In this document: one piece after another, positions 12,946 to 22,963 of the stretch
Numbering within the stretch: the first letter of the stretch is position 1
Layout of the letters: every line of letters begins with the position of its first letter
Source: Takakia lepidozioides
Lineage: Eukaryota > Streptophyta > Takakiopsida > Takakiales > Takakiaceae
DNA length: 60,000 bases
Assembly: GCA_030704615.1 (NCBI GenBank)
Contig: CM060733.1
Span: forward strand, 10,108,001 to 10,168,000
Direction: 5' to 3'
The notes under the pieces: model-generated
What the model saw: only the letters and a program-made list of their open reading frames with translations
Told to the model about the DNA's origin: nothing
The model's database searches: none
Position numbers and translations under genes: made by a program

Positions 12946-13913
12946 CTTTTACTTCCCTGACTGGCTGCTGACAAAATTAGCCATGACAGGGAAGATGAAT
13001 AACCACCCACAGCATGAATTGGGCATTGACAGCAAAGGATTCAATATAGTCAGTAGAAACAACCTACCTCATGCACAGAAGATTTCACACTGGCAGGCAC
13101 AGGGCAGGGGCATACAGTCACCCATAACTGCTCCAGCCAAGCCCAATATGCCCTACTCACCCCATGATTCTTCCTTTAAATGAAGCAATTTCACCACCCA
13201 GGGTGCAGTCTAGCCAAAGATGAATGTTTCATGTTGGATTCAAGACATACAAGATGACTACATGGAGACCTTGTGTTTTCTTTGTGACTGATGCTTCCAT
13301 TGTCACAGTTGCAAGTCATAAGTCAAGACAACAACAATTTTTCCAAAAGTTTGCAAACAAACAAGAGGTTTCATCAATCATGAGTCTACCATTTGCTTCT
13401 GTCCAAAACATGCAACATCCCAACATGAAACGGGTTTCCAATGTACTCGTACAGGTTCCTGTCCCCACAAGGAGAGAATCCTAACCAGCAATGTGCCTTA
13501 CAATCCTTTGCGGCAACTAATCCGCCTTAAAAGAAATTGGCAGATGTCAATAGTTTCAGCAAATGTCAACCTTACTTTGTGAGGAGCGATCCCCATGAGA
13601 TTGCGGTACAAGTGTTCCAAAATACCGAGTACTGCACCCCATCTTCCAAATATTTGGCAGCACGCAGGAAAAAAGCGAGTGATGGTTCTGACTATGACCC
13701 AAAAATCTAGTCCGCCCTTGGCAAGCAGATTACTTACAGGTAAATATTTTGAACAGGAAAAAGAGGCTGGGAATAACTCATTTGTTGCAGATGGCTGAGT
13801 TAAATGTCCATGATGGCACAACAGTAAAGTTCTTGAACCAGGTGCCACACATTAACACCTGTGCAGATGCCCTGCAGTATCAGGCTTTAGCCCTGTACCA
13901 GGCCTCATCAACT
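12946..13913. other. Region downstream of NEDP1 on the minus strand
   Basis: No gene recognised. Because NEDP1 reads leftward, the part nearest 13913 should be its 3' UTR. A minus-strand open frame at 13498-13848 has no family signature and is treated as chance. Confidence 0.35.
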
Positions 13914-15423
13914 TCACTTAGAGTGCAAACGTATGTCTGATGGGTTGGTCGCACTATGCATGACAAAGAACTGACTGGAGAGGTGATTGCTACCACAATT
14001 ACAATCAGTTTTTGCAGCCAAATTGGATATGAGCTCAAGGGTGGTGTAGCGCATTCTATGTACAAAAGATGGGGTCACTTGGGTCCTCAACAAACTAGCT
14101 ACATCCTGCACCGAGTTGCCCATCCAGCGCTCTTGAAAGGCAGTGCACAATACTTGGGCAATTGCCATCACATAAACTCCACAATCATAGCCATTCTCCT
14201 GCTGCGGCGTTGTTTGATCTACCAGCTCTGCCGATGCTGCCCTTGGCCCTGAAGGTTGCATCCAGTTACTGGAAATAGATTACTCACCAATGTTTGCTGA
14301 AGTACCCCTCACAAACGTAAACAGCTTCAATTGCTCAAATCTTTCAAAACTTTTGACACTCGGAAACCCTCCCTGCATAAGACATAGCTCAAGCTCTTCT
14401 AAAGGAGCAAGACATTTTCAAGTGCAGAAGTGAAACAATCACACATTTAAGGTATTGTCAGTTCTGAAATTGTCCGGATATAGGTGCCCAGCAAAGTTAC
14501 AGAAACCTCCCTCTGACCCGTCCTCCCGTTCTCCTCTCTCCTACTCTCTCCTACAACAAAATAGATTTGTCAGTCGGGAACAAGAAGGTACACGTACCCA
14601 TAAAAGGCTTGATGATCTTGACAAGCTGCTGTGCTTGACTCCAGTTGCAGCCTGCCATGCTGTCATAGTGCTCATACAGATTGTGCTGCCTGCTCATCCA
14701 TCCACATACCGCACCCCCAGACCCCACTCAATTTACATCACTCCATAACCCTGCACATTATCGAAAAACTCGATCCCCCAAGAAACAGAATCAATCACAT
14801 CTTCAGAAATATGAAATCGTCCGCCAGTAGAGCTTGCTCAACACATTCTAAATTGGACAAGGGATACACCAAAAGAGATGTGGACCTGCTGTAGACCAGA
14901 AGAGTCCAATGCGAGCCACCTTCTGCAGTCTCCACATCCTCGTTATTGTTCAAGGCAAACATCACCATCTGGGTCGTACCACCAAGTAATTCCCTCCATT
15001 CATCAGCTCACATTGAAGTGGCAACCCTTCCGACGCACCACAAAAGACCCATATTACGGACAGGAACTACGCGCAATTGACGTTAACTCGGATATCATCT
15101 AGTCAAAAAAGCTGTCATGCAGACCACAACAATGATCGGAGTGACAGAGAGAGAGGAACCTCACGATCTGACAATTGCAGCGGGGTAATGGAAACATGTA
15201 GGCCATCGAAATTGGAGCAGTGTAAGAGCCAGAATGTGAGAGAGGGACCAACGAGCAGCAATGGGGCTGGTTTGACGGAGGGACAGGAATTGAACAGGGT
15301 AGAGCTGAGGTAGTTGAAAAAAAATTCGATAATGTTGTCGTTCAGGTAGTGCGTCCCGGCCAACAGGTCCACATCTGACCGCCTCAACAGCACATCGCCA
15401 TAGCTCAGCACCTTGTCGTCCAT
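13914..15423 (-). CDS. NEDP1: NEDD8/RUB1-specific cysteine protease (NEDP1/DEN1/SENP8 family)
   Basis: Four minus-strand exons: 15423-15160, 14968-14886, 14689-14598, 14248-13914. All junctions are GT-AG and in phase, giving 257 aa. The start is placed at MDDKVLSYGDVLL because SENP8 homologues begin there; the frame is open further upstream. Ulp1-type C48 catalytic residues are all present: His108 in GGSHW, Asp125 in HYDS and Cys169 in GYDCGVYV, with a Gln just before (TPQQENG) for the oxyanion hole. LNDNIIEFFF is the typical N-terminal block. The family processes NEDD8/RUB1 and strips it from non-cullin proteins in cytosol and nucleus. The C terminus runs about 40 residues past the usual end and is not conserved. 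An L1 LINE begins about 330 bp from the start codon in the opposite orientation, so the promoter space is short. Confidence 0.9.
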
Positions 15424-15751
15424 GTCCGCTGCATTCAATCTCTTATGGGTTTCAGATTTCTCTCTCCCTCCTGCACACCATAAATGTAAGATCATTCTCG
15501 CAGCTGCGCGCGCCCCACCCAACCAGCCTGCCCCGCACACTAGATACTACCCCTCACAACTTGCTAAGGGTATTTGAACCCTGCATCACCTGGCTGAAAC
15601 TCAGTTTTCGGAGAAATAATTGTTTTAGTAATAATTCGTCCTCAAAAATAAGATTGTGGAAGCAAAAACTCCAAGAAAAACAGACAAAAACTGCATTTCA
15701 TGATTTTGACCCACAACAGGTACTGAAGAGGATCATATATATTGGCCTCCT
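15424..15751. other. Short spacer between NEDP1 and the L1 element
   Basis: About 330 bases that must contain the NEDP1 leader and core promoter on the minus strand, and possibly the first bases of the L1. No element is clearly recognisable. Confidence 0.4.
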
Positions 15752-17290
15752 TTGGGTGTGAAGGTTGGATTCCTCCCCCACCTTGCTTTTGGAGTTAAAA
15801 TCCACTCTTGGAACATTCGGGGGATAGGGTCGTCGAATACTTCCCTCAAGAAAGCAAAGCTCAAAACCTGGCTTTCTCCACTGATGCAGCAAGATTCCTT
15901 TATCCTATTGCAAGAACACAAGTTGGACTTAGCCAAAATAAACGCCCTGGGAGATCAACTATGGCCTTCCTCCTTCAGCTTCTGGAAACCAACAGTGGAA
16001 GGTTCACGCGGGGGTACAGCAATTCTGCTTGCCCCTGCCTTGGCTGCTCTCATAAAAAAAAAAGAGGTCTAGTTTCAGGGTAGAGCCCAATTCGTGTCCA
16101 TGACAATTCCTAACGCAACAGGGGTCATTGGTGTGGTCAACCTATATGCCCTGAATTCAACCTCTGAACGTCAGGTATTCTGGTCTATATTTCACTCTAA
16201 AATGGAGTCTGAAGTCTCAGTTCAGCAATGGATCCTAATGGGAGATTTCAACATGGTGGAACATTCGCAAGATAGGCTTGGCAATGTAGCCCCGGGTCTG
16301 GGGGATAGCGAGGCTGCTTCTTGGCAAAGGTTAAGGATCAACTTTTCTCTATCCGAAACCAAAAAGGCAAGGCCAGCCATGTCTAAGCCGTGTTTCACAT
16401 GGACCAACAACAGATCGGGTACAGATATCAGTATGGCCAGACTCGATAGGTTATACATGTCCCCTGGGATCTCTCCATGGGCTTCAATGCAGCCACAAGA
16501 ACCCATTTACCAAGAGTTTGACCATGCAAGCATTTCATGCCAAATCAATATTCCAAACCTGCCAAAAAGGGGCAGAGGTTGGTTCAAGTTAAACACTTCT
16601 CTTCTTCCCTTTCCACCGTTCAAGCTTGCTTTGGAAACAGCCTGGAAATCTGTTGGGAATGATATTCCATGCCCAATTTCTAGGTTTCAAGCAAAGTTCT
16701 CTCAAACTACAATCAAAGCTCAAACCCTCAGCAAAGAGATAGCTTTACAAAGACAACGGAAGAACTTGGCTCTGAAAAAATGCCTTGGAACCTGCCAAAG
16801 ACTATTGGAACGGGGTAATCTTGATCCGCAAAGCCTCCAAACTTACCATGAAGCCAGACAAAACCTAGAAGTGTTCGCTTCCTTGCATGAACAAAACTTC
16901 AAGCTGGCATCAATTGGGCAACAAAGGGGGGGGGAAATGACCAAGTACTTTTTCGAAAAAGTACAAGTCAGAAAAACATCCCAGATCATTACTGAGCTGA
17001 AGAACTCTCAAGGGAATTGCTCCTCGGATCCAAAGGACATGGTTGCGGCAGCGCACTCCTACTTTCAGGAACTCTTCAAACAAAGGCCAGATTCTCAAAG
17101 TATAGCCTCTGCAAGGGAAACATGCCTACGTAGTCACCAAGCAAAGCTCAGCCAAACCTCTACAGCCTCTCTTGACGGGGAATTCACACAAACTGAATTA
17201 TCCATGGCATTGGACCTTATGTCTAATCGCAAATCCCCTGGCTTTGACGGGATGCCAGTTGAATTTTACAAGGCTCTCTGGCAGGTTTAG
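15752..17290 (+). pseudogene. L1 ORF2 endonuclease and N-terminal RT part
   Basis: Two frames together: 15752-16072 with HSWNIRGIG and LLQEHKLD (the metal-binding Glu), then 16094-17290 with LMGDFNMVEHSQDR, ARLDRLYMS and a late DH before the linker. It ends with SPGFDGMPVEFYKALW, the start of the RT domain, where a TAG interrupts. The frames are split by an A-rich run near 16055. The endonuclease would nick target DNA for target-primed reverse transcription. As it stands the protein cannot be made as one chain. Confidence 0.82.
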
Positions 17291-17308
17291 TCCTCCGACT
17301 TCTGTAAC

Positions 17309-18094
17309 ATGGCCAATGAGATAAAGAGGCAAGGATCTATGCCCCAGCCAATGGCCCAAGGCATTATATCCTTACTCTTTAAGAAAAGGGATAGAAAGGT
17401 CATCTCCAATTACAGGCCGATTACATTACTCAATGTAAGCTACAAGATTATAGCAAAAACCCTTGCTTTACGCCTTCAGCCTCTCCTCCCAAAAATCATC
17501 AGACTAGGTCAAGCGGGTTTCATCAAAGGTAGATATATATTGGACAACATCCTCCTGGCGCAAGAAACCCCCATCTGTGCAGAAGCTACTTCGCAGCCCA
17601 TAGCAATGCTCTTATTAGACTTCGAAAAAGCCTTTGACAAAGTTGAATGGCCAATGTTATTTGCAACACTTAAAAAATTGGGACTCTCTCCGGATTATTG
17701 CAAATGGGTGGAGATCCTTTCGATTAACGCCTCAAGCAGGGTTATGGTAAACGGATTCTTTTCGAAGCCCTTCGATCTCCAACGATCAGTCCGCCAGGGG
17801 TGCCCTCTGGCACCTTTCCTATTTTTAATAGTGGCAGACTCGCTAGGCTACCTCTTAGACATCAACCCGAATATTGTTGGCCTCAAAATTCAAGCTCAAA
17901 CCAACCAGGACCTGCAGATAAAGGACTCGATGTTTGTTGACGACACGGTTCTCTACCTGCAAGCCACCCCATCCAACCTGGAGGAAGCCAATAAATCCCT
18001 CTCAACCTTTTGTGAACTGGTAAAAAACGGTGGCCATTCTCGTGGGTGCCACAAACCTCTCTCCATTGGGGCTGTCACCCGATTGGGGTCATGA
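17309..18094 (+). pseudogene. L1 reverse transcriptase core
   Basis: 261 codons. Motifs in order: ISNYRPITLLNVSYKIIAK, GQAGFIKGRYILDN, LLLDFEKAFDKVEW, RQGCPLAPFLF and FVDDTVLYL. These match the fingers and palm of plant L1 RT. The catalytic box reads FVDD where FADD is usual; both Asp residues are kept. The upstream half of the domain lies beyond the TAG at 17288, and the downstream thumb is in another frame. Confidence 0.85.
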
Positions 18095-18408
18095 AATGGG
18101 CCTCAAATGGCTGCAGAATGGGGAGATAACGACACTACTGGGTCACCCCTTTGGGGTTAATCTCACGGATGATCAAAGGATGGGTTATGTCATAGCCAAG
18201 CTCCAAAAAAAACTGGTGTACTGGGTTCACGTCACCTATCATTAACTGGAAGGGCTCTGGTTGCGAATCAAATCTTGCTAGCTAGCATTTGGTACTTTGC
18301 TTCAGTTTGGAGCCCCTCCGCCACACAATTCAATGTCATAAAAAGAACCATCCGTATCTTTACTTGGGGTGCAGACTCAAGTGAGAAAAGCCCCAGACTT
18401 GCTGTTTC

Positions 18409-20078
18409 TTGGGCTCAAATCTGTTTGCAGAAAAAAAAAAAAAGGGCGGCCTTGGCTTATTAGATCCTAGTAACCAGATCAGGGCTCTTTTAGGAAGATG
18501 GGTGGTCAGGCTGCTGGGTCCTGAGGGAGGCTGGTGGAAACACCTTATTTATCAACATGTGGTTAACAGCTCTCCTCTGAAATCCAAGATATGGGGCCCA
18601 TCTCTTAGATGGATCACACAGGGTTTTAAACACAAGACCCGTGGGTCTCCTCTGTGGAAGGCCATTTGGGATATTTGGGGATCAATCAGGCCTCACTTGG
18701 TTAAAGTGGAACCGCAAACTTATGAGGAAACAATGCGCCAATTCCTATCCCTTAACTCCAATGCCCCTTCCCCCGCAGAAAAGGCCTTGGTAGCCAAGTT
18801 CTCTGCATGGGACAGACTGAACTTTTCTCAGGTAAAAGACATCTGGGATGGGCATGCTTTCTTTTCTCAGGACCAGGTCAACACCGTTATGGGTCCTCAA
18901 AGAGGGAACTCAGGCTACCAGCAGCTCCTTCAAAGTACCCCGCTCCCATGGATCCATAACCTGACCGCGGGCCCGGATCGTGGTATGTCTAATAGTTGGA
19001 TTACTTGTTCCAACAACCCCAACCAAGTGATCTACATCACTGATTCCAAATCAGATCACTTCATGGGGTTGGTGATGAACAAATTAGACCTCTCCAACTA
19101 TCTGCACCTTTCATCCAGGGCCCCAACCGTTATCTCTGGTGGACAATTCACCCCAGTTAGAATCTGTCAGTGGTCATCAAAAGACAAGGATATGAATCCA
19201 ATGGCTCCTCTTGGCCAGCCAATAGCTTCATGGCTCTCTTCTCAATTGTTTCTATGGGTAGAGGGAGGCCCTCTCATGGGTCTGGCGGTAGACCCCAAAG
19301 AATGGTCTTGGGATTTTGAACCCTCCCGACCTTCATTCTTTAACTATTCAGCCAAAGCTGCATACCGCTCCACGCTGAAAACCAAACCTGTTTTCAGATA
19401 AATTGAACTCTAAATGGGCTGGGCATGGTCTTCAACAAGCTAATTGGAACCTCATCTGGTCTCATATTTGGATCAAGGTCAGACCAGCGAAGGTGGCTCC
19501 GTTCCTTTGGCAACTCGCTAACAAGGTTCTCAAGGTCGGGGGCTTGGTTGTCATTCTCAGAGGCACTACTCTGTAAATGCTGCAACCTTGGTATCTCGGA
19601 ATCAATTGAGCATTGCCTCCTCCTCTGTACCATACCCTCTAAAACTTGGCCTCGACTCCTTCCTGTTATGCAGATATGGAAACCAGGGTCACCCTCTTCA
19701 GTTCAAAAGCTTTTAAATTATGACCCAGTATCTCAGCAACTTCACTGTCGCTGCCCAGTGTATGATTCTTTTAGGTCTATCGCGTTGTGGAATATATGGA
19801 AGGTAAGATGCAGTTGGACTCTAAATCACGAGAGAGGTTGTCTCTCTGTTTTACTGTCTACAATATTTCATGAGGTCCAGATTGAGGCAAGAAAGGCTTG
19901 GGTTAAAATGCATGCAGACATCAGCATCGATCCAAAGGCTGAACCTGGGCTCCTCAGGAAATTCCAAAGATCGTGGGGCAGAAACGAGTTCCTATGCAGC
20001 TGTTCTTCGACGTCAAGCTGTCAATGGTCCAAGAGCCCACCAAACTCCTGGCAGTTCGCAGCAGCTTCGCTGCCTTGA
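18409..20078 (+). pseudogene. L1 ORF2 C-terminal part, broken
   Basis: 18409-19401 reads GGLGLLDPSNQIRALLGRW and WWKHLIYQHV, typical of the segment after RT in plant L1. A second piece in another frame around 19435-19530 has the zf-RVT-like tryptophan pattern (IWSHIWIKVRP, FLWQLANK). Further stops follow. The frame at 18409 is reached only through a 13-base A run, so a length error there could be real decay or a sequencing artefact. Confidence 0.7.
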
Positions 20079-20810
20079 ATCACCCGAATTTGAAAGGGAG
20101 GTCAACTAGAAGCATATCGGTGGGAAACGCTCCACCAGACTTTGCTTCGACTAGTAGATCTCTATGCAGGCTTCCTCTTTGCGATCGGCAATTTTTTTTT
20201 TTTTCCTTTCACTTAGTTCCGCCCTTGTCTGCCCTTTCTCTCTCGTATAGTTACTTTTCAGAGTTCAGAGGTTATCTGAAATCCCAATTTGTAGCTGGTC
20301 CAGGCTCCCTTTCCTTCGTAGATCCCTGTCTCCCACTTTTTCTCCTCCATTGCTTGCCAGATCAATGCTTATTCTACGCTTCTTCTTCCCCTATAGCAGA
20401 CCGTCCAGACTGCTCTCCTACTGTATGTTGCATGTAATGGGGTTTTCTCTTCATCGCTGTTGTAGAACCCATCTTCCATTGTTGACAATCTCCCGTCGCA
20501 ATTCTTCTCTCTCTCTTGAAAGCTCGCATCTCGTGAGCCATAGCGAAGCCATAGCCAGGCTCTAGGGGTACCTCTTGAGTCTAAACTAATACTTTCATCC
20601 ACTCGGATGGTTTTCTCGTTGTTAAAAGTATCTCGGGTTCGCCCTCACCGAAAGGTGTGTATGCCTTATGGCTCCATAGGGGTTTATTTTTTCCCCAGAA
20701 ATAAATTATCGGGGCTTCATCCCCCTTTTTTTCTTTTTTCTTTTTTCTTTTTTTTAATTTAAATTTTAAAGAAGAAGAAAAAGAAGAAAGAAGTATGAAA
20801 AAAAAACAGT

Positions 20811-21781
20811 TAGTCGGCCGCGAAGGCTTACAGTGGGGAAACCGCCCGCTAACCATGTTCAACCTATTCTCACTTAAACCAAAGTATTCCGCGTGCCCGA
20901 CATGCAGTACGTCATGAATCAGCAAGTAGGATGCACAGTTTGTCAAATGACGTCCATCTACGAGTCGGTTATAACCATAACCCATCCCAAATTTGGTCGT
21001 CTACTTTTGGCAAACAGAGTTGCTGTTTGAAATCTAGTCATTCAACAACTTAATTAGCTTTTAACGTTGACAGATTATTCATTTATAATGTCCAAAAATA
21101 TGCTGGCAGTCTGAGTCAAACCACTCAAATATATAACTCTAGCACATACTACACGTAAAGATCCCATTGTAGCAGCCTGCTTCTTACCGTCCATGACCTA
21201 AAAATAAGCCCAATTGTTTAATGTTCTCAGAGACCACCCTAAGTTCCTACCGTCTGTCCCTCTCAATCAATCTATGCAGTGCTGGAGATACCCATTTCTC
21301 TTCATGAATTTAGTGGAACAAAGAATTTGCGACATGTGTATATATAGTTTGCTTGGTGGATATATAATGCTTTCTTGTTTCCATGGAATGAAATAATATG
21401 AGATCTACTTATTGTTGTATATTAGTAGTAAAATCTTGATCTACTTTCAATTCTTCAAACACAAATATAGAGACATTAATTAAATCAATGTGGGGTGATG
21501 TCATTGAAAGAGCAAAGGGTTAAGTTTTGTAGATTTTTAATCTTCCAAATGTGCATGAGAAAGACAACCAATTGGACATGCTATAGATATGTGTTAGCTG
21601 TTTTGTCTCTTCAATCACTTTTTAATTTATTGGGGAAAAAATGTTAACTATAATGTATACCATCCATATAATGCTTGCTACCACAAAGTGTTTGCATCAT
21701 GGGTGCAGAAATGCATCATAGACTCGCTTCAAAGTTCATTTGGAGGGTGAAAAGCTAGTGGGGGAAGTTAGGCAGTCATAC
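20811..21781. other. Spacer before the ceramidase gene
   Basis: AT-rich sequence with no gene recognised. Composition shifts sharply to AT from about 21000. An ATG at 21699 runs only twenty codons in another frame before a stop. Confidence 0.4.
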
Positions 21782-22958
21782 ATGGGTTGGTGTGAACAGA
21801 ATTATGAGTTGACTCCATTTGTTGTTGAGTTCTTCAACACGATATCCAACCTACCCGGCATCGTTCTTGCATTGATTGGTTTTATCAACTGCATACACCA
21901 AAAGTTTGGGAAAAGGTTTACTATTCTCCATCTCATTTCCGTTGCGATTGGTATTGGGAGCATTTTCCTCCATCCTACATTTGACTATGTGTATGTTCCT
22001 CTCTAACTAATCTCCTATGTCTATAATGTCTTCTAAACTTTCAAAAATATATATATTTTTTTCTTTTTACAACTACAAACTCAAAAAGTGGGCCATTCTT
22101 TGTATGAGTATATAACCTTATTTATTTTCCATTTAATTAATTTGAAAACTAGTAATGTCAATACAATAAACAATATGATATTTTAAATCATATTTTATGT
22201 ACTAAAGGTGTGTAAGTGATAAAATAATGATTAAGTTAAATGCAGTCTTCTGGATGTGTATGAAATATGATCATGTTTTGCTTAGTTTTGTTATATACAT
22301 ATAGCAATTTTATTTAAATATCATGTTTTACTTACATAGATATATGTATATATTTTAATTAGCTATATAAAATTGTTTATGTATTTTCTTAATCTAATAG
22401 TTTTACTTGATAAATTGTTGCAGTGACCAAAAGAGTGATGAGTTGCCATTGGTGTGGTTTGTTCTTCTCTACATCTACATACTCTACTCACCCGAATGGC
22501 ATTTTTGGACCATAATTCCCACTTGTCTCTTGCTTTATGGGATTATCTTTACTATTGCACATTCTCAATTTCAATTTGTGTTAGGGTTTCAAGTTCATTA
22601 TGGGTTTTTGGTGTTGATATGTCTTCCTCGGATGTTCAAGTACTATATAGATACCACAAATGTTCTAGCTCGACGATTGGCACACCAATACTTTGCCTGT
22701 CTTTTGTGCGGGAGTATTTGTTGGTTGGTGGATCAATACTTATGTGGTCGGGTGTCAACATTGCCCATTAATCCACAAGGTCGGGCCTTATTTCAAGTGT
22801 TTACTGGATTTAATTCCTATATTGGCAATACATTCCTAGAATACATTTGTGCTCAACAACTCCACAAAAATCCTAAGCTTCAATACATTGGAGGGTATAT
22901 ACCTTATGTAAAACTTACTAGACATGTCACCAATTATGAAGCAGCAACTAATAAATAA
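21782..22958 (+). CDS. ACER-like: Alkaline-ceramidase-family membrane protein with a degenerate active site
   Basis: Two exons, 21782-21990 and 22424-22958, joined through a GTATGT donor and TTGCAG acceptor; 247 aa, close to the family's 255 or so. Several hydrophobic spans fit the seven-helix fold. Family blocks: EFFNTISNLPGIVLALIG, KRFTILH, LYIYILYSPEWH, LPRMFKYYI, GSICWLVDQ, NPQG and GFNSY. Alkaline ceramidases hydrolyse ceramide to sphingosine and fatty acid in ER/Golgi membranes using a zinc ion. Ser60, His64 and Asp75 of the active site are kept, with the same spacing as human ACER3. The two C-terminal zinc histidines are replaced by Arg190 and Gln194, and an N-terminal calcium-ligand position is Gly2. 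The ORF is intact, so this is a pseudoenzyme or an early pseudogene. The frame is open back to about 21722 without an ATG, so a small upstream exon is possible. Base composition is much more AT-rich than in neighbouring genes. Confidence 0.82.
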
Positions 22959-22963
22959 ATAAA
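22950..22963 (+). terminator. Overlapping AATAAA poly(A) signals across the ceramidase stop codon
   Basis: AATAAATAAATAAA contains three overlapping AATAAA hexamers, and the TAA stop at 22956-22958 lies inside. If used, the 3' UTR would be very short. The motif is seen; its use is inference. Confidence 0.4.

Larger units (their letters stand above)
15752..20810 (+). mobile_element. Plant L1-type LINE, near full-length ORF2, inactivated
   Basis: Order seen: apurinic-type endonuclease, reverse transcriptase, and a C-terminal zf-RVT-like region (WIKVRPAKVAPFLWQLANK, about 19465-19525). An A-rich stretch at about 20766-20810 may be the tail. No ORF1 (gag-like) is recognised, so the copy may be 5'-truncated near the endonuclease start. 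Breaks: frame loss at an A run near 16055-16064, a TAG at 17288-17290, frame loss near 18090, another at an A run near 18430-18442, and further stops after about 19400. Target-site duplications were not found. The 3' boundary is approximate. Confidence 0.8.

Noticed and set aside
13498-13848. 116-codon minus-strand frame after NEDP1
   Set aside because: Downstream of the NEDP1 stop, no family signature; more likely 3' UTR.
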